A DNA stretch of 42,405 nt from REEP01 sp964517265 (GTDB lineage Bacteria > Pseudomonadota > Alphaproteobacteria > Rhodospirillales > Defluviicoccaceae): positions 1 through 42,405 of the forward strand of contig CAZFBS010000026.1 in NCBI GenBank assembly GCA_964517265.1. The letters are read 5' to 3'. A program made the position numbers and the translations under genes. Below are positions 22,678 to 31,206 of the stretch, piece after piece (within the stretch, counting starts at the first letter, position 1; each line of letters starts with the position of its first letter). A model generated the notes under the pieces. That model did no database searches, was not told the DNA's origin, and saw only the letters and a program-made list of their open reading frames with translations.

Positions 22678-23754
22678 TCACTTCCTGTTGCGTTCGCGCG
22701 CCAGCAGCGCTTGCTTGCGCTCAACGCCCCAACGATAGCCGCGTGGATTGCCATCCGCGCCCATCACCCGGTGACAGGGAACGACCAGAGCGAGAGGATT
22801 GCATGCACAGGCGCGGGCGACGGCGCGAACGGCATCAGGATGACCGATATCCGTCGCAACCTCGCCGTAGGTGCGGGTGCAGCCGCTGGGGATCGCTTGC
22901 AGCCGGTCCCAAACAAGACGCTGGAACGCGGTTGCCTGCACGTCGGAAGGCAACCTGCGATCTGGAATCGCCCCATCGGCTAACGCGGCAACGGCCCGCG
23001 CCCAGTCGGCCAGCGCCGCATCATCACGGTGAATTTCAGCGGCCGGATATTCCTGGCGGAGATTGGTCTCGAGAAGCGCGTCGGTATCACCCATCGCCAC
23101 CAAGCACAGGCCCCGCTCCGTCCCCGCTATCAGCAGACGATCGAGCAGCGGAACCGCACCGATCGTATAGACAATACGGGCACCCCGACCGCCCTTGCCG
23201 TAAGACGCCGGCGTCATCCCGAGACGCGCCGAGGCTCTTTCGTAGAGCCGGCTGGATGAGCCGTAGCCGGCCCCGTAGAGCGCGGACGCCACCGGCTCTC
23301 CTTCACGCAGCAGCGCCTTTGCCCGCTCGAGCCGAATGCTATCGGCATATTGCTTCGGCGAGAGGCCGGTGAGGGCCTTGAACTGCCGCTGCACGTGGCC
23401 GGCGCTGCAGCCGAGTTCTACGCTCAGTTCAGCAAGCGAGGGCATCGCGTCCTCCCTTTGCGCGACCAGGGCACAGACTCGCTGAACCAGCGAGAGGCGC
23501 GGATCGGTAAAGTCGGGATCTTCAGGCCTACAACGTCGGCATGGCCGATAGCCGGCTTGAAGGGCAGCTTCGGCATCGCCGAAAAAAACCACCCGCGCCC
23601 GTTGCGGCCGGCGGCTCGGGCAGGACGGCCGGCAGAAGATGCCGGTCGAATGCACCCCATAGACAAATCGCCCGTTCCATTGTGGGTCGCGGGTCAGCAC
23701 TGCCCGCCAGCGACTCTCGTCATTGACATCAGCAGGATCAATCGTCCGGTTCAT
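22678..23754 (-). CDS. ada: Bifunctional Ada: methyl-phosphotriester/O6-methylguanine-DNA methyltransferase and AraC-type activator
   Basis: 358 aa. The N-terminal zinc site has Cys41, Cys45, Cys72 and Cys75 (one of them accepts the methyl group from phosphotriesters). An AraC-type helix-turn-helix domain (about 85-185) follows. The C-terminal methyltransferase has active Cys327 in LVVPCHRVMGADG, preceded by the TYGEVA wing. All residues needed for the E. coli-type adaptive response are present. The start at 23754 (MNRTIDPADVND) is chosen because it places the Cys residues 3 positions from those of E. coli Ada; the SD is weak. No alkA or alkB adjoins it. Confidence 0.95.
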   Translation of the reverse strand: MNRTIDPADVNDESRWRAVLTRDPQWNGRFVYGVHSTGIFCRPSCPSRRPQRARVVFFGDAEAALQAGYRPCRRCRPEDPDFTDPRLSLVQRVCALVAQREDAMPSLAELSVELGCSAGHVQRQFKALTGLSPKQYADSIRLERAKALLREGEPVASALYGAGYGSSSRLYERASARLGMTPASYGKGGRGARIVYTIGAVPLLDRLLIAGTERGLCLVAMGDTDALLETNLRQEYPAAEIHRDDAALADWARAVAALADGAIPDRRLPSDVQATAFQRLVWDRLQAIPSGCTRTYGEVATDIGHPDAVRAVARACACNPLALVVPCHRVMGADGNPRGYRWGVERKQALLARERNRK

Positions 23755-23837
23755 TCCAACACGATACACCGACCGCTGAGGCCGTCTATCCGAAGCTTGC
23801 ACTCAAAATGGCTCAGTCGTCGGCTGTGGCGGCCGCC

Positions 23838-24578
23838 TCACCCGTAGCGGGCAAGACCCGGCCCATGGCGGAGCAGCCACCGGCGGGCCGCATCGACATC
23901 ATCGGTGAGGCCTGCGACGGTCTTCCAGAACAGCGGGCCGTGATTGCGGACGGCAAGGTGGGCGACCTCGTGGGCGGCGACATAATCCAGCACATCCGGG
24001 GGCGCCATGATCAGCCGCCAGCAGAATGAGAGGTTTCCTGCCTGCGAGCAGGACCCCCAGCGGGTTCGGGTATCGCGCACGGTGGTGCGCCCAACCGGTT
24101 GTCCGAGCCGTGCCGCCATCGCATGCGCCCGCTCCGTCAGGACCCGCTTGGCCTCCCCGCGCAGCCAGAGCGCGACCCGGTGTGGCACCGCTTCCATCTC
24201 GCCCGGCACAATGATCGTGCCGTTGGCGACGTGCATGGGAAGCCGCGCCGCCGGCTGATGACAAACCCGGTGCGCAGTACCGAGGTACGGGATCAGCGCG
24301 CCGGGGCAAAACGGCACGCGCGGCGGCAGGCTGCCCAGGCGATCGAGAATCCACCCACGCTGTTGCAGCATGAAATCGAAACCCTGCTCCTCGGTCGTCC
24401 GCTGCGGCAGGGTAAGGATAATGCCAGTGTTGTCGAAGTCGACGCGCAGCCGCATCCGCTTGGCGCGCGCGTTGCGGCAGACCGTCACCGGCACCGGGCG
24501 CTCATCCAGTGTGACGATCCCTGTCCTTTTGAGCAACCGGGGCGCCGTCCCGGTAGCAGCGGTTCTGCCGTCGGTCAT
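23838..24578 (-). CDS. YgjP-type (M48-like, DUF45) zinc metallopeptidase
   Basis: 246 aa. The C-terminal catalytic region has HEVAH (His203, Glu204, His207) and a third ligand His213 in NHGPLFWKTV. Just before it is the strongly conserved TRWGSCSQAGNLSFCWRLIMAP block of the YgjP/DUF45 group. An N-terminal beta domain (VxxNARAKRMRLRVD) is also typical. Relatives are predicted cytoplasmic peptidases without a settled substrate. The start at 24578 is uncertain (weak SD). Confidence 0.88.
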   Translation of the reverse strand: MTDGRTAATGTAPRLLKRTGIVTLDERPVPVTVCRNARAKRMRLRVDFDNTGIILTLPQRTTEEQGFDFMLQQRGWILDRLGSLPPRVPFCPGALIPYLGTAHRVCHQPAARLPMHVANGTIIVPGEMEAVPHRVALWLRGEAKRVLTERAHAMAARLGQPVGRTTVRDTRTRWGSCSQAGNLSFCWRLIMAPPDVLDYVAAHEVAHLAVRNHGPLFWKTVAGLTDDVDAARRWLLRHGPGLARYG

Positions 24579-24630
24579 AACCCTTGGAGGTGGCTTGTGT
24601 TGGGGGGATAGAAACGGCGAAGGATGATTT

Positions 24631-25551
24631 TCATCGCGAGAATGGTGGGCAAAAGTGATCAAATGTCAGCGACTGTTGCAGCGCCATTGCCTGCTCACGG
24701 GCAAGCGGGGTGAGCGGCGGTCGGATCCGACGCCAGCCCTCGTTGCCGCTATGCCGGGCCATGATGTCCTTGAGGGCCGCCGTTAATGGATACGCGGCGA
24801 TAATCCGGCGCACACGGCCAAGCCTTTCCTGTGCCTTCTCCGCCGCTTCGCGATCGCCACGGCGATAGGCGGCAACGACTTCGGCGGCAATGAAAGCGGC
24901 GACGTTGGCGACGGCGGTGATACAACCAGCGCCGCCCGCCCGCAGCACAGGCAGAAGGAACTCGTCCGAGCCGCTAAAGACGGCGAATCCAGGAAACGCC
25001 TGCATGTTGCGGGTCATGTTGGCGAGATCGCCGGAGCTGTCCTTCATGCCGGCGAACGAGCCGGGATAGGCGCGAAGCAGGCGCTCGATCAGCGCCGTGC
25101 CGATCGGGACCCCGGACATTTGCGGGAAATGGTAGAGGTAGATCCGCAAACGGGAGTCGCCGACCCGCTCGACAATCTCCGAATAAGCGGCGAACAGGCC
25201 GTCATCGCTGACGTTCTTGTAATAGAACGGCGGCAGCACCAGAACGCCGGGGGCACCAAGATCCACAGCGGTACGGCACAATGCGATGGTATCGGCGAGC
25301 GCGCAGCAACCGGTTCCCGGCATCAGCACGTGCGACGGGATGCCGGCCGCGACCTGCGATTCGAGGATGCCGATCCGCTCGGCGAGCGTGAACGAATTGG
25401 CCTCGCCGGTGGTGCCGAGAACGGCAAGACCGTCGCACCCATGCTCGAGCAGCCAACGGCAATGCCCGGCCATGGCGACGTAATCGGGCGACCCGTCCGC
25501 CTGGAGCGGCGTCAGCGCCGCCGCGAAAACCCCGCTTAGAGCATCCGACAT
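24631..25551 (-). CDS. Dihydrodipicolinate synthase/N-acetylneuraminate lyase (DapA) family aldolase
   Basis: 306 aa (beta/alpha)8 class I aldolase. The Schiff-base Lys170 (AGMKDSSGD), Tyr140 (YLYHFPQMSG) and the substrate loop GTTGE (46-50) are all present. The family cleaves or condenses pyruvate-type substrates. The sequence departs from housekeeping DapA (FYYKNVSDDGLFAAYSEI, and 'IYLYHFPQMSGVPI' instead of the usual YNVPGR), so a sugar-acid or other 2-oxo acid aldolase is more likely. The gene starts 4 nt after ycgN, so they are probably co-transcribed. Confidence 0.88.
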   Translation of the reverse strand: MSDALSGVFAAALTPLQADGSPDYVAMAGHCRWLLEHGCDGLAVLGTTGEANSFTLAERIGILESQVAAGIPSHVLMPGTGCCALADTIALCRTAVDLGAPGVLVLPPFYYKNVSDDGLFAAYSEIVERVGDSRLRIYLYHFPQMSGVPIGTALIERLLRAYPGSFAGMKDSSGDLANMTRNMQAFPGFAVFSGSDEFLLPVLRAGGAGCITAVANVAAFIAAEVVAAYRRGDREAAEKAQERLGRVRRIIAAYPLTAALKDIMARHSGNEGWRRIRPPLTPLAREQAMALQQSLTFDHFCPPFSR

Positions 25552-25555
25552 GCTG

Positions 25556-26050
25556 CTATCGGGGCCAATCGACAATGTGATGCTCAAGCGGTCCCGCCTC
25601 CGCTTCCGAGACCACCTTGCCGCGAACCGAGTAGCCGAGCCGGTGGACAAGATCCGGATCGCCTGAGACCAAGTGATGCCAACTCGGCAGATCGTCGCCG
25701 GTTGCGACCAAACGGTAGGCGCATGTCGACGGCAGCCAGTCGAACGCCGCAACGTTGGCAGGAGTCAGCCGCTGGCAGGCGGGCACATAGCGGCGGCGGC
25801 GCGCGTAATTCCTGCACCGACACGTGTCCAGATCGAGTTGGCGACAGGCGACATTGGTGAAAGCAAGCTCTTCGGATTCGGCGTCCTGCAGCTTGGCGAG
25901 GCAGCACTTGGCGCAGCCGTCACATAGCGATTCCCACTCCGCTGGGGTCATCTCGCCGAGCGCCTTGTGCTTCCAGAACGGCCACACGGGAATGGAAACG
26001 CCGGCATCCGATGACTCTTCGAAAGAGGTGTCACGCATCGTCCCGCCCAT
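25556..26050 (-). CDS. ycgN: YcgN-family (UPF0260) cysteine-cluster protein
   Basis: 164 aa. It has the family's fixed pattern: FWKHKALGEMTPAEWESLCDGCAKCCLAKL, FTNVACRQLD, CRCRNYARR and WLPSTCAYRL, then DLPSWHHLVSGD and HIVDW. Eight or so conserved Cys suggest metal or Fe-S binding; the function is unknown. The start could be 26050 (AAAGG 5 nt upstream) or ATG 26038. It is followed within 4 nt by the DapA-family gene and preceded by cobB 83 nt away. Confidence 0.88.
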   Translation of the reverse strand: MGGTMRDTSFEESSDAGVSIPVWPFWKHKALGEMTPAEWESLCDGCAKCCLAKLQDAESEELAFTNVACRQLDLDTCRCRNYARRRRYVPACQRLTPANVAAFDWLPSTCAYRLVATGDDLPSWHHLVSGDPDLVHRLGYSVRGKVVSEAEAGPLEHHIVDWPR

Positions 26051-26133
26051 GGATGCCTTTGTTCCTGCTGCGCCAGAGCATGCGGAACTGTCCTCGTCTT
26101 CGGCGGCGCCGTCAACCCGCCTGTTGCATTCGG

Positions 26134-27489
26134 TCATTCCGTCTCCTCGCGGTCGATCAGATGAAGGAAGGATCCCATTACAGGTCCCGAAACAAGGCCC
26201 GTCTTCCCCAGCGCGCGCCCGCTCGCATCGGCATGCTCGAACAGCGCCTGCCCCGGCCCCTCGCGGATGACCGACGCATAATGGAACTCGTGACCGCGGA
26301 ATCGCGCACCCGCCGCGCCGAGACCGGTGTCGGTGGCGAGGGCCGCCCTGCGGTAGCCGAGATGCAGGCCCCGTTCGGCAAACGATGTCTCCAGCGGCAG
26401 CAAGCCCAACATCCGGTGGCGAATCCCATCGCCATCGATCAGCCCTTCGCCGAGAACCATGTAGCCGCCGCACTCGCCGAAAACGGCGGCGCCTCGTCGC
26501 GCGGCCGCCTGGATACCGGCGATGAAGGTAGTGTTGCCGGCAAGACGCCCAGCGGCCAACTCCGGATAGCCGCCCGGCAGGTAGACCGCATCGCACTCCG
26601 GCGCAGGAGCCTCGTCCGCGAGCGGCGAGAACGGCACGATCTCGGCGCCGGCCGCGCGCCAGCCGGCAATGACGAGGGGATAGGAGAAGGCAAAGGCAAC
26701 GTCGCTTGCCACGGCGATTCGCTGACCCAACGGCGGCAGCGGCGGCAAATACCGAGCCAATGCCGCGCCGTCTCCCGCAGCGTCGGAGCGCCGTTTTCCT
26801 GCCGCCGAGATGCGGGCGATCTGTCGCAAGGTCTCGGTATCAACATGCTGCGCGATCAGCCCCGCCGCACGATCGAGAAAGGCGGCAAGATCAGGATGCT
26901 CCAGCGCCTGGACGAGGCCGAGATGGCGTGACGGCACAACTAACCCCTCAGCTCTTGGCAAACACCCCACCACCGGGATCTCCGGTACAGCCAGTCCGCA
27001 GGCGTCACGAAGAATTGCTTCATGGCGGGCGCTACCGACCCGATTGAAGACGACGCCAGCAACCCCAAGGCCCGGACGGTGGGTTGCAAAGCCGCGAACC
27101 ACGGCCGCCGCAGATGCGGCCTGGGCATGGACGTCGATTACCAGGATGACGGGCCAACCGAGGCGCTCGGCAAGATCCGCAGTCGAGCCCTCGGTCACAG
27201 TGGCACCATCGAACAGGCCCATGACGCCTTCGCAAACGACGAGGTCCGCCTGATCGCGCAGTTCGGCGGCTGCCGTCGTCAACGTCTGTCGCCGCATCGC
27301 CCACGGATCCAAATTGATACAGGGCCGGCCACTGGCGGCAGCATGAAAGGCGGGATCGATATAGTCGGGCCCGACCTTGGCGGAGACGACAGCCAGCCCC
27401 GCGCGCGCAAGGTTGCGCAGAAGGCCCAAGGTGAAGACGGTCTTGCCGCTTCCCGAGGCCGGGGCTGCGATGACGAGCGCCGCGCTCAC
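26134..27489 (-). CDS. cobB: Cobyrinate/hydrogenobyrinate a,c-diamide synthase
   Basis: 451 aa, CobB/CbiA family. It amidates carboxylates a and c of the corrin ring using glutamine and ATP. The N-terminal dethiobiotin synthetase-like ATPase starts with APASGSGKTVFTLGLLR and has KVGPDYIDPAFH and CEGVMGLFDG. The C-terminal class I amidotransferase carries Cys340 in FGECGGYMVLGEGLID and PGGYPEL. With cbiD nearby, the CbiA reaction of the anaerobic route is more likely than the aerobic CobB one. It starts with GTG at 27489, whose GTGA overlaps the stop of the Sco gene, so translation should be coupled to that gene. Confidence 0.94.
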   Translation of the reverse strand: MSAALVIAAPASGSGKTVFTLGLLRNLARAGLAVVSAKVGPDYIDPAFHAAASGRPCINLDPWAMRRQTLTTAAAELRDQADLVVCEGVMGLFDGATVTEGSTADLAERLGWPVILVIDVHAQAASAAAVVRGFATHRPGLGVAGVVFNRVGSARHEAILRDACGLAVPEIPVVGCLPRAEGLVVPSRHLGLVQALEHPDLAAFLDRAAGLIAQHVDTETLRQIARISAAGKRRSDAAGDGAALARYLPPLPPLGQRIAVASDVAFAFSYPLVIAGWRAAGAEIVPFSPLADEAPAPECDAVYLPGGYPELAAGRLAGNTTFIAGIQAAARRGAAVFGECGGYMVLGEGLIDGDGIRHRMLGLLPLETSFAERGLHLGYRRAALATDTGLGAAGARFRGHEFHYASVIREGPGQALFEHADASGRALGKTGLVSGPVMGSFLHLIDREETE

Positions 27490-28154
27490 GACGTCGGGGC
27501 GGACTCGACCACCTCCCGCAATCGCTCGGCCATCTGCTCGGCCGTGGTAGCATGGCTGAAGTGGCGAACATACGTCCCGTTGGGATCCATCAGGTACGTG
27601 ATCGCCGAATGGTCCATGGTGTAAGCGTCCGGATTGCCACCCTCATCCTCGACCTTGGCGTAGTAGACCCTGTATTCCTTAGCGACCTTGGCGATCTGCT
27701 CCGGCGTTCCGGTCAGGGCGACCATGCGCGGGCTGAAATGACTGACGTACATCTTCAGTTGCTCGGGAGTGTCCCGCTCCGGGTCCACCGTGATCAGGAT
27801 CGGCACAATCGCCTCGGCCTTTTCTCCGAGCATATCCAGGGCTTGCGCAATCGTCGTCAACGTGGTGGGACAGACATCAGGACAGTACGTAAAACCAAAG
27901 TAGATCAGCTTATAGCGCCCGCGGAAGTCGGCATCGGTGACGGTATTGCCGTCCTGATCGGTAAGGGTGAACGGACCGCCGATCGCCGGCGCAGTGGACT
28001 CGCCACGGCGCCCGTCGTCTCCCGGCATGAGGGCGCCGAAATAGTGTTGACTGGCGAAAAATGCGACAATGACCAAGGCGATGGCCGCCACCACCGCCGA
28101 CACGGTGTAATACCATCGAGGGCCGCTGGGGGGCGTGCTTTGCGTTTCGCTCAT
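27486..28154 (-). CDS. Sco1/SenC/PrrC-family copper chaperone for cytochrome oxidase
   Basis: 222 aa. One N-terminal membrane anchor (about 18-36) and a periplasmic thioredoxin-like domain. The copper ligands Cys91 and Cys95 (FTYCPDVCPTTL) and His182 (YTMDHSAITYLMD) are all present, with DPERDTP between them. It delivers copper to the CuA site or acts as a redox sensor. The ATG at 28154 has AAGGAG 10 nt upstream. It sits between the DsbD_2/TauE membrane protein and cobB, sharing 4 nt with cobB. Confidence 0.94.
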   Translation of the reverse strand: MSETQSTPPSGPRWYYTVSAVVAAIALVIVAFFASQHYFGALMPGDDGRRGESTAPAIGGPFTLTDQDGNTVTDADFRGRYKLIYFGFTYCPDVCPTTLTTIAQALDMLGEKAEAIVPILITVDPERDTPEQLKMYVSHFSPRMVALTGTPEQIAKVAKEYRVYYAKVEDEGGNPDAYTMDHSAITYLMDPNGTYVRHFSHATTAEQMAERLREVVESAPTS

Positions 28155-28228
28155 TCCTGTCTCGCTCCTTCGCTTGTTCGATCTCTTGCTGCCCCGCTGA
28201 GAGTCCCGGTGCTCAGTGATCCGGCCCC

Positions 28229-28951
28229 TCAGGCCACCATCCGCCATGCCATGTAGCCCAATAGCCCTGCGTTCAGCATCAACAGCACGGGCGTAAACCG
28301 GGCGGTCGCCGACTGCCAGCGGCTGCCGGTGACATGCCCGGCGAGACCAATTCCAATCAGGGCAGGAACGGTGCCAACGGCGAAGGCAATCATCATCAGC
28401 CCGCCGGCGATCGCGCTGCCGCTCGATGCTGCCGCGGCGACTGCGCCGTACAAGAACCCGCACGGCAGAAACCCAAGGATGACCCCCAGCAGGTAGCCCC
28501 GCCATCCGACAGGGGCCTGGAACAGCGGACGGATTCGGCGACCCACGTGGCGCGACCAAAGACTTTCCATGCCGGAACCGGCACTGAAGCCGGGTAGTCC
28601 CAGCCTCGGCACTGCGTAGCCGACGAACAGTACGGCGGCGAGCGCCAGCAGACCCGCCGACAGCCAACGCAAGCCCGTGAGGTCGCCGACGCCGCCGGCA
28701 ATCGCTCCCGCGCCGGCACCAAGCACGCCATAGGTGGTCATACGACCGAGATGGTAGGGGATAAGAGCCGCCCCCGTCAGCCGGCGAAACTCGTGCAGCC
28801 TTGCCACCGGCGTCGCTTCCAGTCGAGCAACAACCTGCCCCAATACGAATGGGCCGCACATCCCGACACAGTGACTGACACTGCCGAGCAAACCGACAAC
28901 GAACAAGCTTGTCAGCAATGCTCCGTGCTCGACAGCCACCGCGCGGCACAT
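28229..28951 (-). CDS. Sulfite exporter TauE/SafE-like (DsbD_2 / UreH_2) membrane protein
   Basis: 240 aa with about six hydrophobic segments. The signature SHCVGMCGPFVLG sits in the first helix pair, and a second YLLGVILGFLPCGFLYGA block is a repeat-like half. The family (cytochrome c biogenesis-like transmembrane region) is linked in other genomes to oxidase maturation and copper handling, which fits the Sco gene 74 nt downstream. The start at 28951 is tentative: the frame is open upstream to 29155, but that region overlaps the divergent cbiD start. Confidence 0.8.
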   Translation of the reverse strand: MCRAVAVEHGALLTSLFVVGLLGSVSHCVGMCGPFVLGQVVARLEATPVARLHEFRRLTGAALIPYHLGRMTTYGVLGAGAGAIAGGVGDLTGLRWLSAGLLALAAVLFVGYAVPRLGLPGFSAGSGMESLWSRHVGRRIRPLFQAPVGWRGYLLGVILGFLPCGFLYGAVAAAASSGSAIAGGLMMIAFAVGTVPALIGIGLAGHVTGSRWQSATARFTPVLLMLNAGLLGYMAWRMVA

Positions 28952-29148
28952 AGCAATGCCGAAAGCGATGGCGTCCGGAAGATCGGCAGGATAATCCACA
29001 GCGGCGGTTCCGCGAGCGATCGCGTGTGCGAACGCCTCTCCAGTGCCAGCAACCGAAACAGCCAACACTCCGTGAAGATGGCGTGCGATCGCCGGGAAGT
29101 CAATTTTTTGCAGCGCAGCATCGCGGCGATCGGAGTTACAGTGACGAG

Positions 29149-30258
29149 ATGACAAGCACCGCCGACATCGAACCCTTCGCCTCTCCCTCAGGGCCCTTGC
29201 TGCGCCGCGGCTGGACCACCGGAACGTGCGCCAGTGCGGCGGCAGCGGCTGCCTACCAAGCGCTGTTGTCGGGGCAGTTTCCCAACCCCGTCACGATAGC
29301 CCTTCCGCGCGGCGGGACCACCACCTTGCGGCTGGCGCGCATGGTCCGTGACGGTGAGTCTGCCAGCGCCGGAGTGATCAAGGACGCGGGTGACGATCCT
29401 GACGTCACCCATGGCGCCGAGATCGTCGCGACCGTCCGGCGTGGTCCTGCTGGCAAGGGGGTGGAATTCCGTGCCGGCACCGGGGTCGGGATCGTGACCC
29501 TGCCGGGGCTGCCGGTCGCCGTCGGCGAGCCGGCGATCAACCCAGCACCCCGGGCAATGATCCGTGCCGCCGTCCTCGCGGTGGCCGAGCAGTTCGACGG
29601 CTCCGGCGATGTCACCGTCACCATTTCGGTACCGGATGGCGAGGCACTGGCCGAACGCACCCTCAACGGCCGCCTCGGGATCCAGGGCGGCCTCTCCATT
29701 CTCGGTACGACCGGGGTTGTGGTCCCGTTTTCCTGCGCTTCGTGGATCCACTCGATCCACCGCGGTATCGACGTCGCCCGCGCTGCCGGCCTTTTGCACC
29801 TCGCCGCCGCCACCGGCAGCACCTCCGAAGCGGCAGTGCAACGCCTGTATGGATTGCCTGAGGTGGCTCTGATCGATATGGGAGACTTCGTCGGCGGCAC
29901 CCTCAAGTATCTGCGCACCCACCCGGTGCCGCGCTTCACCATCGCCGGCGGCTTCGCCAAGCTGGTCAAGCTGGCCCAGGGCCATCTGTTCCTGCATTCG
30001 TCGAAGTCGCGGGTCAATATGGCGCGGCTGGCGGCCGAACTTTCAGCGTGCGGTGGACCGGCGGCGGCTGTAGAGCGCGCGCGCACCGCCAACACGGCCG
30101 CGGAAGTTCTTACCATCGCTGCCGGCTGCGGTGTGCCGCTGGCCGAGCACATGGCGGCTCAGGCGCTCCGGATCGCGCGAGACAAAGTCGCGGACGAGAC
30201 CGCCCTGGAGGTGGTCGTGTTCGATCGCGCGGGGACCTTGATCGGTCGTGCCTCATAG
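29149..30258 (+). CDS. cbiD: Cobalt-precorrin-5B C1-methyltransferase
   Basis: 369 aa. CbiD methylates C1 in the anaerobic (early cobalt insertion) cobalamin route and is a marker of that route. Diagnostic blocks are RRGWTTGTCASAAAAAAYQAL at the N-terminus, DAGDDPDVTHGAEIVATV, NPAPRAMI, and GTTGVVVPFSCASWIHSIHRGID. The ATG at 29149 is chosen for the conserved start; CGGAG lies 13 nt upstream. Divergent from the TauE-like gene (197 nt), and its last 11 nt overlap cobK. Confidence 0.95.
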   Translation: MTSTADIEPFASPSGPLLRRGWTTGTCASAAAAAAYQALLSGQFPNPVTIALPRGGTTTLRLARMVRDGESASAGVIKDAGDDPDVTHGAEIVATVRRGPAGKGVEFRAGTGVGIVTLPGLPVAVGEPAINPAPRAMIRAAVLAVAEQFDGSGDVTVTISVPDGEALAERTLNGRLGIQGGLSILGTTGVVVPFSCASWIHSIHRGIDVARAAGLLHLAAATGSTSEAAVQRLYGLPEVALIDMGDFVGGTLKYLRTHPVPRFTIAGGFAKLVKLAQGHLFLHSSKSRVNMARLAAELSACGGPAAAVERARTANTAAEVLTIAAGCGVPLAEHMAAQALRIARDKVADETALEVVVFDRAGTLIGRAS

Positions 30259-30994
30259 GAGGCTGTTGATCCTCGGCGGCACCACCGAGGCCGCAGTGCT
30301 CGCGGGTGCCGTCGCCGATACGTTCGGCCCCCGGATCGACGTTATCACGTCTTTGGCCGGACGGCTCGCGCCCCGTCAGCAGCTTCCAGGGCGCACCCGG
30401 ATCGGTGCCTTTGGCGGCATCCCGGGGCTGGTCCGGTATCTGCAGGAGGAGCGGATTGACGCTCTCATCGACGCCACCCATCCGTTTGCCGCGACCATGT
30501 CCGCCCATGCCTGCGCGGCGTGCGCCGAGAGCGGCACTGCGCGTCTGGCGCTGGTCAGGCCGCCATGGCAACCAACTGCGGAGGATCGTTGGCATGAAGC
30601 CTGTGATCTTAACCAGGCCGCCGCGCTGCTCCCCGGGCTTGGCCGGCGGGTGTTCCTGACCACGGGTCCCGGTGGAATCGCGGCGTTCACCCCCATCCGC
30701 ACAGTTTGGTTCCTGGTCCGTGTCTTCGCAACGCCGACGGAGCCGTTCGCCCTTCCGCAGCACAGCGTGATCGTTCAGCGTCCTCCTTTCACCATTCTTT
30801 CCGAGTTGGCATTGCTGAAGACGCACCGGATCGACACGCTGGTGACCAAACAAAGCGGTGGTCCGACCGAGGCCAAGCTGCTCGCGGCCCGGCAAGCTGG
30901 CATCCCGGTGATCATGGTGCGCCGGCCGCCCCCGCCCCCGGGCTCGGTGGTAGCTTCGGTCGCGCAGGCCCTCGACTGGCTCCGGGCGCTCTGA
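30248..30994 (+). CDS. cobK: Precorrin-6A/cobalt-precorrin-6A reductase
   Basis: 248 aa from a GTG at 30248 lying inside the end of cbiD, so the two are translationally linked. It reduces precorrin-6A (CobK) or its cobalt form (CbiJ). Typical features are RRLLILGGTTEAAVLA at the N-terminus, DALIDATHPFAATMSAHA, LTTGPGGIAAF and VTKQSGGPTEAKLLAARQAGIPVIMVRRP at the C-terminus. Next to CbiD, the cobalt-containing substrate is the likelier one. Confidence 0.94.
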   Translation: MPHRRLLILGGTTEAAVLAGAVADTFGPRIDVITSLAGRLAPRQQLPGRTRIGAFGGIPGLVRYLQEERIDALIDATHPFAATMSAHACAACAESGTARLALVRPPWQPTAEDRWHEACDLNQAAALLPGLGRRVFLTTGPGGIAAFTPIRTVWFLVRVFATPTEPFALPQHSVIVQRPPFTILSELALLKTHRIDTLVTKQSGGPTEAKLLAARQAGIPVIMVRRPPPPPGSVVASVAQALDWLRAL

Positions 30995-31011
30995 TGTTTC
31001 ACATTCAGACA

Positions 31012-31094
31012 GCGGCAGGATGTTCGGGTGATCGACAAGAGAACAACAGGCCCGACGGATATCCTGCCGCAGCCGGTTGTTTGACGTCACCGGC
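31012..31094 (+). repeat. Two adjacent inverted repeats between cobK and aroA
   Basis: Hairpin 1: perfect 10-bp arms GCGGCAGGAT (31012-31021) and ATCCTGCCGC (31061-31070). Nested inside is a 5-bp TCGGG/CCCGA stem (31024-31028 with 31051-31055). Hairpin 2 starts 2 nt later: GCCGGT/ACCGGC (31072-31077 with 31089-31094), whose loop and right arm include the 8-bp palindrome TGACGTCA (31082-31089). No T-tract follows. It could be a structured RNA, a cobK 3' end element or a protein-binding site. Confidence 0.6.
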
Positions 31095-31206
31095 GCGAGG
31101 AACGGCGCTCAGTTCACGTCGCCTCATCGAAAGGGTTGGCCCCTATCATAACCATGATCAGCCGTGCTAGAGACGGTGCGCGGCACGCCCAGAGGCATTT
31201 CCGTTC

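Noticed and set aside
28951..29148. Cobalamin riboswitch in the divergent spacer ahead of cbiD
   Set aside because: No recognisable B12-box core and too little space beside the coding start of the divergent gene.
30995..31206. Possible cobalamin riboswitch next to B12 genes
   Set aside because: It lies downstream of cobK, not upstream of a B12 gene, and lacks the conserved B12-box pattern. The structure there was reported as an unexplained inverted repeat instead.
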